Notes: a model not told the origin generated them from the letters alone. 41,888 nt of DNA from an uncultured Acetobacteraceae bacterium (GCA_903924985.1 CAIYDT010000112.1:1-41888); one strand, 5' to 3'. Numbered from the stretch's first letter, positions 8,540 to 17,354 are shown. Numbers and translations are program-made.

Positions 8540-9313
8540 TCAGGCCCCCAGGAAAGAACCGATGAGTTGAGCCAAAGCCTCAGGCTGCTCCTCATCCGGA
8601 TGATGCCCCGCATCCGGCAAAACCGAGAACCGAGCACCGGGGATCATGCCGGCGAAAGCCTGTCCGTAGGTCGGGGTCACGATCCCGTCGCTTTCTCCCC
8701 AGACCACCAGCGTCGGCACGGCGATCCGGCCGAGCCAGCGGGTGAGTTGCGGGTTGTACAAATAGGGGTGCCAGCCGTACAGGCACAAAGCGTCCCGATC
8801 CCGAGCGTAACGAACGATTTCGTCGTCTTCCATCGCGTCGAAATCCGGGGCGTAGCGGTCGGGGGCGTGGTACTCGGCGGCGCGGACATCAGCGGGGGAG
8901 CGGTTGAAGATGTCCAGGATATCGGCGGTTTGGCGGTCGGAGACTTTGATCCCCACGGGGTCCACCAGCACCAACCGAGCCAATCTTGGATGGCCGGCCG
9001 CCGCGACTTCGGCCGCCAGCCAGCCGCCGAACGACAGGCCAACCAAGGTCACGGCCTCACCGGGTACCGCATCGAGTATCGCCCGCTGCAAGTGCACGAG
9101 ATCGTAGATCGTGTCGAAATCCTTCGGCCGAGGCGTGCCCCCGAATCCCGGGCACGACGGCGCCAGCACGGAACCGTGCGCCGCCAGCAGCGACAGTAAC
9201 CGGGACGAAGCGGAAAGGCTCCGCATCCCATGCAGCAGCACGATGGGGTTTCCGTCCCCACCGCGCAGAACCTCCAGATCGATGTCGTGGACGGTCAGGC
9301 GTTCTGTCCGCAT
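8540..9313 (-). CDS. Alpha/beta hydrolase
   Basis: A 257-residue alpha/beta hydrolase fold enzyme. The start at 9313 overlaps the TGA of the upstream dioxygenase gene by one base (TGATG), which decides the start and implies translational coupling. Features are the oxyanion region PIVLLHGM, the PGFGGTPRP loop and the nucleophile elbow GLSFGG at 92-97 (Ser94). The acid is Asp in WGESDGIVTP and the base is His in PDAGHHPDEEQPE. This fits ester, lactone or C-C bond hydrolases of the meta-cleavage type. The substrate is not deducible. The downstream LLM gene begins only 3 bp later, so dioxygenase, hydrolase and LLM form one operon. Confidence 0.88.
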   Translation of the reverse strand: MRTERLTVHDIDLEVLRGGDGNPIVLLHGMRSLSASSRLLSLLAAHGSVLAPSCPGFGGTPRPKDFDTIYDLVHLQRAILDAVPGEAVTLVGLSFGGWLAAEVAAAGHPRLARLVLVDPVGIKVSDRQTADILDIFNRSPADVRAAEYHAPDRYAPDFDAMEDDEIVRYARDRDALCLYGWHPYLYNPQLTRWLGRIAVPTLVVWGESDGIVTPTYGQAFAGMIPGARFSVLPDAGHHPDEEQPEALAQLIGSFLGA

Positions 9314-10125
9314 CAGATCAGCACCGGCCGGTCGCCCTCGGCGATGATCCGCCACAACACCCTGGCCTGGCTCCGGTCGTAATCCCCGTGCGCTCGGTGC
9401 ATGGTTGCGCGGTCGTCGATCACCAGTACGTCCCCTTTGCGCCATTGGTGGTGGTAAACGATGTCGGGCCTGATCATCCGTTCCAGCAGGTCGTTCATGT
9501 AGGCTTTGCTGTCTTCGGGGGTCATGCCTTCGATATATTTTGTTTTGGTGATATGGAAATACACCGCTTTCGACCCGTGCAGAGCATGGGTGCGCACCAT
9601 CGGATGGACGATGGGTTTGTCGTAGGCTTCCAGATCCTCGGGGCGGGTGTCGCTCTTGTTGTCCAGCCCGTTGACGGTCTTCAGCGTATGCAGCCGCACC
9701 TGTTCTTCAGCGGGCAGAGCACCCAAGGCGGCGCGCATGTTGGCGACGCTGGTGCCGCCGCCGGCCGATGGGATTTCCACCCCATACAGCATCGTCGCGG
9801 CGGGCGGGCGGATGCGGTTCGTGTGATCCGTGTGCCACATCTCCGCCGGCGCCTGCCCGTTGCGGTGCCACACCAGACCGATATCCGGATATTCCGGCAT
9901 GTTGTGCTGCGAGTAGTGCTGCCGCATTGGCGGCCCGAAGATGCTTGCCGCCTCCAGGTATTGGTCGGGCGTGAAGGACTGGTCGTGGAACACCAGCGCC
10001 AGATGGTCTCCCAATGCCGTAGCGATGGCCGAGCGCGTTTCGGCATCCAACGGACGGCTCAGATCGACGCCGGAAATCTCGGCGCCGATCGATGGACTCA
10101 GCGGCGTAATCGTCAAACCCGCCAT
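9313..10125 (-). CDS. TauD/TfdA-family Fe(II)/2-oxoglutarate dioxygenase
   Basis: A 270-residue non-haem iron dioxygenase. The iron ligands are visible as H98-x-D100 in MWHTDHTN and a distal His in DDRATMHRAHGDYD (about residue 243). The 2-oxoglutarate-binding Arg follows in QARVLWR. The N-terminal GAEISGVDLSRPLD and GDHLALVFHDQ are typical of TauD/TfdA enzymes, which hydroxylate taurine, phenoxyacetates, alkyl sulfates and similar compounds. A GGGAGG ribosome binding site precedes the ATG at 10125. It is the first gene of a minus-strand operon with the hydrolase (TGATG overlap) and the frameshifted LLM gene. Confidence 0.92.
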   Translation of the reverse strand: MAGLTITPLSPSIGAEISGVDLSRPLDAETRSAIATALGDHLALVFHDQSFTPDQYLEAASIFGPPMRQHYSQHNMPEYPDIGLVWHRNGQAPAEMWHTDHTNRIRPPAATMLYGVEIPSAGGGTSVANMRAALGALPAEEQVRLHTLKTVNGLDNKSDTRPEDLEAYDKPIVHPMVRTHALHGSKAVYFHITKTKYIEGMTPEDSKAYMNDLLERMIRPDIVYHHQWRKGDVLVIDDRATMHRAHGDYDRSQARVLWRIIAEGDRPVLI

Positions 10126-10170
10126 GGCGACAACCTCCCGTTTGTTAAACCGGAGGTTACTGCCTTTCGC

Positions 10171-11508
10171 CTAGCGCGAGAACCCCGAGATCTCCTCCTT
10201 CGCCCAGGCGATGACCTGCGGGATGGTCTGGCCGGAGACCATCCGCCCGACCATGCCGGGGATCACGCTGCGGTTCCACATCTGCACGGCGATCTCCGGC
10301 GGACCGGACGAACCGGTGATGAAGTATTCCGCATCGTGCCAGGGCCGGACGGGATAGTTGTAGATGGTGCCCGTGGGCGGGCCGACCTCTTTCCATATCT
10401 TGAAGTCGGTCATCGATTGGAACGGCGGGATGTCATAGCCCTGCACCGCGACGCCCATCGGCTCCACCTGCTCGCGCTGCGCCAGATGCGTCAGCAGCTC
10501 CTTGGCCGCCGTCTGGTTCTGGGCGAATTCCCAGATGCCCCAGAAATACGGGCGCATCGGCACCATGCGGCCTTTTGGCCCGCGCGGGTTGGGGAAGGTC
10601 CAGCAATCCTCGGCCACCTGTGGCGCATCGCGCGATGCTACCGCCCACGCCGACGGGGGGTTCCAGATCAGCGCCGACTTGCCGGAAATCAGCGCTCGAT
10701 TGTTGGACGCATCGTCGTAGCTGACGGTGTCGGCCGGCAGGAACGGAATGATGCGCTTGCAATATTCCAGCACGTTGTGCACGGCTTCCGTATCGACCGT
10801 CACATTGCCCTTGGCGTCGATCAGATCGGCCCCGAACGCCCCGAACGTCGCCCCCCAGGTCTGGCGGGAGTCAGTGGTGGCGCCGCAGCCCAGGGCGAAG
10901 GTGAACCCCGCCTTGTGGCAGGCCTCCGCCGCGCGAAGCTGGGTCTCATAGGTCCAGTCCTTGGCGGCGTCGGGAGTCGATTCGTGCGCGGGATACCAGG
11001 ATTGTACGTCGATCCCAGCATATTTCTTCATCATGCTGATGCGCGCGCAGGTGGCAAGCGGCGCCGACCCCCAACCCACCGGCATGGCGCGCCAATGCCC
11101 ATCGGCGATGCCCAGATACTCGTATGCCTTGCTGATCTTACCGTACTGTCCAATCAGTGTCTTCATGATGTCGTCGACCGGCACCAGCTTGTCGGCGAAT
11201 TCGTGCACCGTCCACATATCGAAGGCGTAAATATCATGGCCGGTGCGGGCCTGCGCCTCGGCGGCCATGGTGATGTTGATCTTCTCTCCGATGGCCGTGA
11301 GGAAATCGAGCTGCACTTCCACCTTGTTCTTTTCGGCCCAGGCGTCGACCAGCTTCTTTAGCGCGGCGTTGCCCGTCGGGACCCAGTGATCCCAGAGCGC
11401 CAGTTTGAGTTTTCCGGCCGCCCCGGCTGTGCGAATATGCACCAGCGGCAGTGCGGCGGAGGCAGCACCGAGCTTCAAGGCCCGGCGGCGTGTAACGCGT
11501 CCTGACAT
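10171..11508 (-). CDS. Tat-exported ABC solute-binding protein, family 1
   Basis: A 445-residue extracellular solute-binding protein. The ATG at 11508 follows AGGGAG and gives a twin-arginine signal, VTRRRALKLGAASAALP, ending near IRTAGAAG. The mature part starts KLKLALWDHWVPTGN and contains the DIYAFDMWTVHEFADKLVP and SALIWNPPSAWAVA patterns of sugar-type family 1 binding proteins. It probably delivers a ligand to an ABC importer in the periplasm, but no permease or ATPase gene lies next to it. Downstream, 45 bp away, is the dioxygenase operon on the same strand, so the two may be linked. It is divergent from the HlyD gene. Confidence 0.88.
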   Translation of the reverse strand: MSGRVTRRRALKLGAASAALPLVHIRTAGAAGKLKLALWDHWVPTGNAALKKLVDAWAEKNKVEVQLDFLTAIGEKINITMAAEAQARTGHDIYAFDMWTVHEFADKLVPVDDIMKTLIGQYGKISKAYEYLGIADGHWRAMPVGWGSAPLATCARISMMKKYAGIDVQSWYPAHESTPDAAKDWTYETQLRAAEACHKAGFTFALGCGATTDSRQTWGATFGAFGADLIDAKGNVTVDTEAVHNVLEYCKRIIPFLPADTVSYDDASNNRALISGKSALIWNPPSAWAVASRDAPQVAEDCWTFPNPRGPKGRMVPMRPYFWGIWEFAQNQTAAKELLTHLAQREQVEPMGVAVQGYDIPPFQSMTDFKIWKEVGPPTGTIYNYPVRPWHDAEYFITGSSGPPEIAVQMWNRSVIPGMVGRMVSGQTIPQVIAWAKEEISGFSR

Positions 11509-11634
11509 AATTAAAACTCCCTGTGTGGCCGGCGTTGCTCCCCGGCCCGACGGGAGTATTGGGCCGCACCCACCGGTGTGGCAACCCCGGCGGCACTTTC
11601 CTTTCCGGACGCCTTGCGCCAGCTTGCTTCCGCC

Positions 11635-12717
11635 ATGAACGACCAAAGCGGACCGTCTACCCTCGGCAAACCTCCGCCGGCAGCGCGTAACGTGCGTGCC
11701 AGGATGTTTCTCCTCATGATCGCGCTGCTCGCCGCGGGATCGGCCGGTGCGTACTGGTATCTGACCAGAGACCACGCCAGCACCGACGACGCCTATACTG
11801 ACGGAAGAGCGGTGATGATCGCGCCGCGGGTGGCGGGGATGGTGGTGACGCTGGCGGTGACGGACAACCAGCGGGTCCATGCCGGCGATGTCTTGCTCCG
11901 TATCGACCCCGCTCCGTTCCAGGCCGCGTGCGACCAGGCGACCGCCAGCCTGGCGGTCGCGCAGGCGCAACTCGCCAACGCGCAGGCCACCTTGCAGACG
12001 GTGCGGGTCACCATCCCCGCCCGCCTGGACATGGCGCGTGCCCGGCTCACTGCCGCCAAAGCCGAACAGGTGAAGGCGCAAGCCGACGCCGGCCGGCAGA
12101 AGGCACTGCCGAAGGAGGCGACGACGCGTCAGGAAATCGACAGCGCCAATGCCGCGTTGCGCACCGCCGACGCCCTGGTCGCGCAAGCCGACGCCGCCGT
12201 CCGCGAAGCCGACGTCCTGGCAGACTCCCTTGCCCAGGCCGAGGCTCGGGTGCACGAACTGGAGGGCCAGGTGGCGCTGGCGAAGGCGCAGCTCGATCTG
12301 GCGGTGCTCAATTTGGATTGGACCAAGGTGACCGCACCCCAGGATGGCTGGGTGACGAAGCGGGGGGTGGAGGCCGGCAACTACGTCTCCGCCGGGCAGG
12401 CGCTGATGTCGCTGGTCACGCCCGAGGTCTGGGTGACCGCCAACTTCAAGGAAGACCAGCTCGATCGCATGACGCCCGGCCAAAAGGTCGAGATGACGGT
12501 GGACGCCTATCCCAGCCTGAAGCTAACCGGCCATCTGGACAGCGTGCAGTTCGGCTCCGGCCAGCGCTTCAGCGTCTTCCCGGCCGAGAACGCCACCGGC
12601 AATTTTGTGAAAATCGTCCAGCGCGTGCCGGTGAAAATCGTCATCGACAGCGGCATGGACCCCAACCGCCCACTGCCGCTTGGCCTGTCGGTGGTGCCAA
12701 CCGTTTACCTCAAGTGA
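11635..12717 (+). CDS. HlyD-family membrane fusion protein (EmrA-like)
   Basis: About 360 residues from the ATG at 11635; a GTG at 11578 is the alternative start. One N-terminal membrane helix (about 22-44) is followed by the split lipoyl domain (HASTDDAYTDGRAVMIAPRVAG and DNQRVHAGDVLLRIDP). Next comes a long alanine- and glutamine-rich coiled-coil hairpin, then LDWTKVTAPQDGWVTKRGVEAGNYVSAGQ and a beta-barrel end. This is the periplasmic adaptor of a tripartite or bipartite efflux pump, joining the MFS transporter encoded by the next gene to an outer-membrane channel. Its TGA overlaps the next gene's GTG start. No outer-membrane factor or local regulator is present. Confidence 0.92.
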   Translation: MNDQSGPSTLGKPPPAARNVRARMFLLMIALLAAGSAGAYWYLTRDHASTDDAYTDGRAVMIAPRVAGMVVTLAVTDNQRVHAGDVLLRIDPAPFQAACDQATASLAVAQAQLANAQATLQTVRVTIPARLDMARARLTAAKAEQVKAQADAGRQKALPKEATTRQEIDSANAALRTADALVAQADAAVREADVLADSLAQAEARVHELEGQVALAKAQLDLAVLNLDWTKVTAPQDGWVTKRGVEAGNYVSAGQALMSLVTPEVWVTANFKEDQLDRMTPGQKVEMTVDAYPSLKLTGHLDSVQFGSGQRFSVFPAENATGNFVKIVQRVPVKIVIDSGMDPNRPLPLGLSVVPTVYLK

Positions 12718-14309
12718 GCGAGGCGCCCCGAGAAGCTGCTTCCCATGATGCCGCGCATCGGGCCTTCCACCCGCGCGGTCCGGCCTGGCTGATCACCGTC
12801 GTGGTGACCATGGCGCCGTTCATGGAGATTCTGGACACAACCATCGTCAATGTCGGCCTGCCGCACATCGCCGGGAATTTGTCGGTCAGCTACGACGACG
12901 CGACCTGGAGCATCACATCGTATCTGGTGGCCAACGGCATCATCGTCCCGGTCTCCGGCTGGCTGGGCCGGCTGTTCGGGCGCAAGCGCTACTTCCTGAT
13001 GTGCATCGCCGCATTTACGGTCATGTCGTTCCTGTGCGGCGTCGCCACCAGCCTGGACCAGCTTGTGATCTTCCGCCTGCTGCAAGGCCTGTTCGGCGGC
13101 GGGCTGCAACCCAGCCAGCAATCGATCATCCTGGATACGTATGAGCCGGCCCAGCGCGGCCGCGGCTTTTCCTTCGTCGCGGCGGCGGTGATCTTCGCCC
13201 CCATCGTAGGCCCGGTACTGGGCGGTTGGATCACCGATGCCTATTCCTGGCGCTGGATGTTCCTGATCAACGTGCCGATCGGCATCTTCGCCTTCTGCAC
13301 CGTGCTGCAACTGCTGGAGGACCCGCCCTGGATCGTCGCCGACCGGGTGCAAGCGCGTGACATCGACTATGTGGGGTTGGCCCTGATCGCGGTGGGCCTG
13401 GGCGCGATGCAGCTGATGCTGGACCGGGGCCAGGACCTCGACTGGTTTGAGTCGACGCAAATTCAGGTGCTGGCCTTGGTTGCGGGTGCGACGATCCTGG
13501 GCGCGACCATGTGGCTGGCGATGGCGGACCGGCCGATCGTCAGCCTGCGCGCGCTGGGGGACCGCAACTTCGCGGTGGGTTCCCTGTGCACCTTCGCCAT
13601 CGGGGCGCTGCTGTATTCGTCCAATGCGCTGATCCCGCTGCTGGCGCAGGGCTGGTTCGGCTATACCGCGCTGACCGCGGGCTGGCTGATGTCGCCGGGG
13701 GCGCTACTGATGCTGGTGTTGATTCCGGCCTCGGCGAAGTGGATTCTGCCGAATTTGCCGACCCGCCTGGTCCTGGGGTTCGGGTTCTTCTCCATGGGGG
13801 CGGCGGCGGCCTTCGCGGCAAACCTGGTGCCCAACATCGATTTCTGGACGCTGGCAACATTCCGAGCGGTGCAGACCATCGGGTTCGCGTTCCTGTTCGT
13901 GCCGAACAGCACCCTGTCCTATGCCACCATGCCACGGGAACTTCAGCGGGACGCGACGGCGCTGTATTCCATGTTCCGCAACATCGGCGGCTCGATCGGC
14001 ATCGCCGTGTCCACGGCGGTTGTGAGCAACCGCATCCAGGCGCATCGCGGGCATTTGGTAACGCATCTAACGCCGCTGGAGGGGCCGTATCCCGCGCTGG
14101 TGGCGCAATACGAGCATACCATGCTGGGCCTGGGCATCGCCGCCGACCGGGTGCACGGGATGACGATGGGGTTGCTGGACCGGACACTCAATTTGCAGGC
14201 CGCCGTGCTTGCATACTCAGACATTTATACGCTGTCGGCGGTGCTGGCGTTCCTGGTCGTGCCGCTGACGCTGCTGTTCCGGCCGGGGGTGGCGGGGCGG
14301 CGGGAGTGA
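12714..14309 (+). CDS. DHA2-family MFS efflux transporter (EmrB-like)
   Basis: A 531-residue drug:H+ antiporter with about 14 membrane helices. The GTG start at 12714 overlaps the HlyD stop (GTGA), a common coupling arrangement, although the open frame extends much further upstream. Characteristic motifs are EILDTTIVNVGLPHIAG in helix 1 (motif D1 type), GWLGRLFGRKRYF in the loop between helices 2 and 3 (motif A) and GPVLGGWITDAYSWRW (motif C region). It would expel a hydrophobic or toxic compound across the inner membrane with the HlyD partner. Given the oxygenase-rich neighbourhood, it may export a substrate or by-product (inference). Confidence 0.93.
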   Translation: MSEAPREAASHDAAHRAFHPRGPAWLITVVVTMAPFMEILDTTIVNVGLPHIAGNLSVSYDDATWSITSYLVANGIIVPVSGWLGRLFGRKRYFLMCIAAFTVMSFLCGVATSLDQLVIFRLLQGLFGGGLQPSQQSIILDTYEPAQRGRGFSFVAAAVIFAPIVGPVLGGWITDAYSWRWMFLINVPIGIFAFCTVLQLLEDPPWIVADRVQARDIDYVGLALIAVGLGAMQLMLDRGQDLDWFESTQIQVLALVAGATILGATMWLAMADRPIVSLRALGDRNFAVGSLCTFAIGALLYSSNALIPLLAQGWFGYTALTAGWLMSPGALLMLVLIPASAKWILPNLPTRLVLGFGFFSMGAAAAFAANLVPNIDFWTLATFRAVQTIGFAFLFVPNSTLSYATMPRELQRDATALYSMFRNIGGSIGIAVSTAVVSNRIQAHRGHLVTHLTPLEGPYPALVAQYEHTMLGLGIAADRVHGMTMGLLDRTLNLQAAVLAYSDIYTLSAVLAFLVVPLTLLFRPGVAGRRE

Positions 14310-14680
14310 AGTTCCGGTTGACGAACGAAGGGGCGTTGAGTTGGTCCTGGTGACTGACATTCGGACCCCATGACATGAGCGACCGCCCTTCGGCTTCGAT
14401 ACCCTTGCTATCCCCGCCGTTCTGGTCCCCGCCGGCATCGAGGTCCTGCGTCGCCTATCGGAACCTTGGGCTGGATGGCCTCCGGGACATACAGACATGG
14501 AAACGGCTCTCGGCCGAACACGGGCCAACGCTCGCCAGTTGCTCGGCGGGATAACGCCGGCAATCGCCAGTTTGAAAAAGCAATGGGTTTCATTGCCGGG
14601 TGGCTCCCAGCCAGCCCGCGGGCTGACACCCGCGGAAGCAAGGTGCCGGTTTGACACTTTTTTAAGGAGGAGCTACGGCC
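14310..14680. other. Gene-free stretch upstream of a small secreted protein gene
   Basis: No ORF here has convincing protein character. It contains a perfect 7-bp hairpin, CCGCGGG (14616-14622) with CCCGCGG (14629-14635). That is followed by TTGACA (14651-14656), a T run (14657-14663) and the strong Shine-Dalgarno AAGGAGG (14664-14670) of the next gene. The base composition is less GC-biased than in flanking genes, which suggests a leader or an imported segment. Confidence 0.4.
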
Positions 14681-14950
14681 ATGAGAAACCGCCCGTTACC
14701 CCTGCTTCTTGCCTTGATGATATTCATATCGGAATGGGTGCAAGCGTCCGCCAATGACAATGTCTTAAAGCATATCGACTGGTTGCGGTGCGCCACCATG
14801 ACGGCGATGCTGCAAACAGTTTGTCGGGAGCAGGAGGAAGCCGGCTGGGAATGTATCGGTCAATCTCTGGCAATCCTCGACGGGTATTTCGACGACATGG
14901 GCTTGTCGCACATCTCGGCCCGGTCAACCCTATCTGCTCCTATTATATAA
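14681..14950 (+). CDS. Small secreted protein, function unknown
   Basis: An 89-residue ORF with a textbook ribosome binding site (AAGGAGGAG, spacing about 8) and a clear signal peptide: MRNRPL, hydrophobic core, then VQASA before NDN. The mature part of roughly 66 residues carries three cysteines (LRCATM, TVCREQ, WECIGQ), so a disulfide is possible after export. I do not recognise a family. Codon use has more A/T third positions than its neighbours, suggesting an accessory or recently acquired gene. It may be truncated, since the last 15 residues lose helical character before the TATTATATAA stop region. Confidence 0.6.
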   Translation: MRNRPLPLLLALMIFISEWVQASANDNVLKHIDWLRCATMTAMLQTVCREQEEAGWECIGQSLAILDGYFDDMGLSHISARSTLSAPII

Positions 14951-15236
14951 TTGCCGATTTTTTGGCGACGGATGCGGGCCACTGCCCTCGAGCAGAGAGT
15001 GGAGCCAGATCGTAGACTCCAGGGGTCATGCCGTCTTCGGTGGACGTAACGGCCACGATCCAAGTGTTTTGCGGCGATTTGGCCTCGAAGAACTGATCCC
15101 GGAGGGAACAAGACTTATCGGCGTCGGCCCCGCCAAACAAAGGCTCCCCTGATCGGAAAAATCGCGCCCGACGCAGGTATGGAGAACCCCGCCGACCTCG
15201 GCTAACCTCCCGCCCGACACGCAACGGGGGAAACAA
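14943..15236 (-). pseudogene. Uncertain minus-strand ORF, possible gene remnant
   Basis: The C-terminal part of this frame (CSLRDQFFEAK, then NTWIVAVTSTEDGMTPGVYD) looks protein-like. The N-terminal part is arginine-rich and unconvincing, and the only long start is a TTG that overlaps the dehydrogenase start codon. No Shine-Dalgarno is evident. It converges with the small secreted protein gene, sharing an 8-bp AT-rich end. I read it as a possible degraded gene, or simply open frame by chance. Confidence 0.25.
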
Positions 15237-16291
15237 TGGTCACTAACATCAAGCGCCTGGTCTACTTCGAGGAATTCATGGACCCCACGGCGGCCCGCAT
15301 CCTCGAAGCACGCCCGGAAATCGAGCTCGTACGCCTCGAATACGCCTCCCCCGTCGAGGACAACTGGGCGGAGATGAGCCGCACTCTCGGTTACCAGACC
15401 CAGTCGCGGGTCGAGTTGCGGGAGCCCTGGTTCGCCAACGCGAACATGATCGCGCACTGCCCCAATCTGCTGGCGGTCAGCTCCACCGGCGCCGGCTACG
15501 ACATGGTGGACGTGGACGACTGCACCAAGGCGGGCGTGATCGTCGTCAACCAGTCCGGCACCAACAAGGAAGGCGTGGCCGAGCACGCGCTGGGTCTGAT
15601 GCTGGCGCTGTCGAAGAAGATCGCCACGTCGGATCGCGCCATGCGAGTCGTGCCGGACCTGGAGCGGCGCAAATACCAAGGCAACGACATCAAGGGCAAG
15701 ACCCTGGGCATCGTCGGCATCGGCAATATCGGCACCCGGCTGTCGGATATCTGCCGCGCCGCGTTCGGCATGACGATCCTGGCCTACGACCCGTATCTGA
15801 CGGCCGAGCAGGTGGCCGCGCGCGGCGCTACCCAGGTCGGGCTGCAAGAGCTGATGCACCGGTCCGACTACGTGTCCGTCCACTGCCCCCGCACCAAGGA
15901 AAGCTTCGGCATGCTCGGCGCGGCGCAATTCTCGGCGATGCAGCCGCACGCCTACTTCATCAACACCGCCCGCGGCGGCATCCACGATGAAGCGGCGCTG
16001 GCAGAGGCCCTCCGCAAAGGGCAACTGGCGGGCGCCGGGTTGGACGTGTTCCTGCAGGAGCCCCCGCCGCTGGATCACCCGCTGTTGGCGATGGATAACG
16101 TCATTGTCTCTCCGCACAACGCCGGCATGACCGACGAATCCATCCTCGAAATGGTCACCGCCACCGCGCACCAGTGGATCGGCATTTTCGAGGGCCGCCT
16201 GCCGCCCCGTCTGGTCAATCCAGCGGCCTGGCCGTTGTATTCCCAGCGCTTTGCCGAAATCGTCGGCCACGCCCCGGACGCGCTGTCATGA
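15236..16291 (+). CDS. NAD-dependent D-2-hydroxyacid dehydrogenase family protein
   Basis: A 351-residue enzyme of the D-isomer-specific 2-hydroxyacid dehydrogenase family, preceded by CGGGGGAAACA. The Rossmann motif GIVGIGNIG is at about 158-166. The catalytic set is Arg246 (INTARGG), Glu275 (LDVFLQEPPP) and His294 (SPHNAGMTDES). The family reduces 2-keto acids such as phosphoglycerate, glyoxylate or hydroxypyruvate. The substrate here is unclear, and SerA is not supported because the ACT domain is missing. The stop overlaps the next gene's ATG (ATGA), so the pair is translationally coupled. Confidence 0.9.
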   Translation: MVTNIKRLVYFEEFMDPTAARILEARPEIELVRLEYASPVEDNWAEMSRTLGYQTQSRVELREPWFANANMIAHCPNLLAVSSTGAGYDMVDVDDCTKAGVIVVNQSGTNKEGVAEHALGLMLALSKKIATSDRAMRVVPDLERRKYQGNDIKGKTLGIVGIGNIGTRLSDICRAAFGMTILAYDPYLTAEQVAARGATQVGLQELMHRSDYVSVHCPRTKESFGMLGAAQFSAMQPHAYFINTARGGIHDEAALAEALRKGQLAGAGLDVFLQEPPPLDHPLLAMDNVIVSPHNAGMTDESILEMVTATAHQWIGIFEGRLPPRLVNPAAWPLYSQRFAEIVGHAPDALS

Positions 16292-16926
16292 GCGCGCTCG
16301 GCCTGTTGCTGGCAACAATGGAACCGCCTCCGGCGATTGAGGAGGAGTTCCAGGACTGGTACGACACCGAACATTTCCCCGAGCGGCAGGATTGCGAGGG
16401 GTTCCTGACGGCGGGGCGTTACATTTGCCTGGACGGGTGGCCGAAATATCTGGCGCTGTATGACCTCGCGGACACCAACGTGCTGCAAGGCCCGGCCTAC
16501 GCCGCCATCGCGGTGCACCGGTATTCGCCGTGGACGCACCGCATCATGGCAAAGGTCTGGGGCCAATATCGTGCGGATGCCCGGCAGGTTTATCCAGGTC
16601 AGGCATCGATGGGCGGCAACGGACCGGCGGCACGGGTGGTGCTGTGGCGGTTCCGAGCGGCGCCGGAGTCTGCGCAAGGGGCGATCGTCGCGGGGTTGAC
16701 GGAGCTTTACGGGGGTAAGCCAGAAACCGCGCAGTTCCGGTTGTTCTTCGCCCAGCAACCCGACGGCACCAGCGACTTCATCGCGCTGGTGGAGCTGCGG
16801 ACTCCGCGCATCGGTGAAGCAGGGTCCGTGGCCACGTTCGGGGAGGCCGCGCGTTACGTGGATCTGGTGAACGTCTACGTGCCGTACACGAGGCGCGCGG
16901 AAGGGGCGTTTCCGGCGCGGAAGTAG
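16288..16926 (+). CDS. Dimeric alpha/beta-barrel (EthD-like) protein
   Basis: A 212-residue protein starting at the ATG that overlaps the dehydrogenase stop. The N-terminal half has the pattern EEFQDWYDTEHFPERQ followed by GFLTAGRYICLDG and KYLALYDL, as in EthD-like ferredoxin-fold proteins. The second half (ARVVLWRFRAAPES and DFIALVELRTPRI) looks like a repeat of the same fold. Such proteins are small-molecule binding or accessory factors in degradation pathways. Coupling to the 2-hydroxyacid dehydrogenase suggests a shared pathway. No catalytic residues can be assigned. Confidence 0.72.
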   Translation: MSALGLLLATMEPPPAIEEEFQDWYDTEHFPERQDCEGFLTAGRYICLDGWPKYLALYDLADTNVLQGPAYAAIAVHRYSPWTHRIMAKVWGQYRADARQVYPGQASMGGNGPAARVVLWRFRAAPESAQGAIVAGLTELYGGKPETAQFRLFFAQQPDGTSDFIALVELRTPRIGEAGSVATFGEAARYVDLVNVYVPYTRRAEGAFPARK

Positions 16927-16950
16927 CCCCCGTTTCGCGCCGCCCGTGGG

Positions 16951-17331
16951 CTAGCGCTTATCCAGGCTGAACCGGCCGGCGCCCAGCACGTAAAGTTGCA
17001 GGAAGCCGCCGGCCATGCAGACGTTCTTCATGAAGTGGAGCATCTGGCCTTTGTCGCCGGGGTGGTAGTGCGCAACCATGGCCGTCGCGATGCACCACAC
17101 CGCCAGCGTCAGCGCCGCCCAGCGGGTCTTCCAACCCAACAGCACGGCGAGGCCGGCCCCAATCTCCACCGCCAGCATCACCGCGTAGGCGAGGCCTGGA
17201 TTTGGCAGCGACGGATACTTCGCGAGGCCTGCGATGGTGGCTTCCGAGCTTATGGCCTTGTTGATGCCACCTTGGATGAAGATGGCGCTCATAAGCACAC
17301 GTCCGAGCAGTGCGCCGATGTTGTTCAACAC
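16951..17331 (-). CDS. DoxX family membrane protein
   Basis: A 126-residue integral membrane protein with a GTG start at 17331 and four hydrophobic helices. The helix 1 motif GRVLMSAIFIQGGINKA, VEIGAGLAVLLGWKTRWAAL in the middle and FMKNVCMAGGFLQLYVLGAGRFSLD at the end are typical of DoxX/YqjF-type proteins. These are thought to take part in membrane redox or stress functions. It follows ndk by 23 bp on the same strand and converges with the EthD-like gene. Confidence 0.85.
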   Translation of the reverse strand: MLNNIGALLGRVLMSAIFIQGGINKAISSEATIAGLAKYPSLPNPGLAYAVMLAVEIGAGLAVLLGWKTRWAALTLAVWCIATAMVAHYHPGDKGQMLHFMKNVCMAGGFLQLYVLGAGRFSLDKR

Positions 17332-17354
17332 GACGGTGTCCCCTGTGGGTTGGG

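Noticed and set aside
14217..14657. 146-codon minus-strand frame overlapping the MFS end
   Set aside because: It is rich in Arg, Pro and Gln with no signature and antisense to the transporter; treated as non-coding.
14651..14663. TTGACA followed by a T run as a promoter for the small secreted protein
   Set aside because: A -10 box 17 bp downstream would fall past the Shine-Dalgarno, so it cannot drive this gene's full leader.
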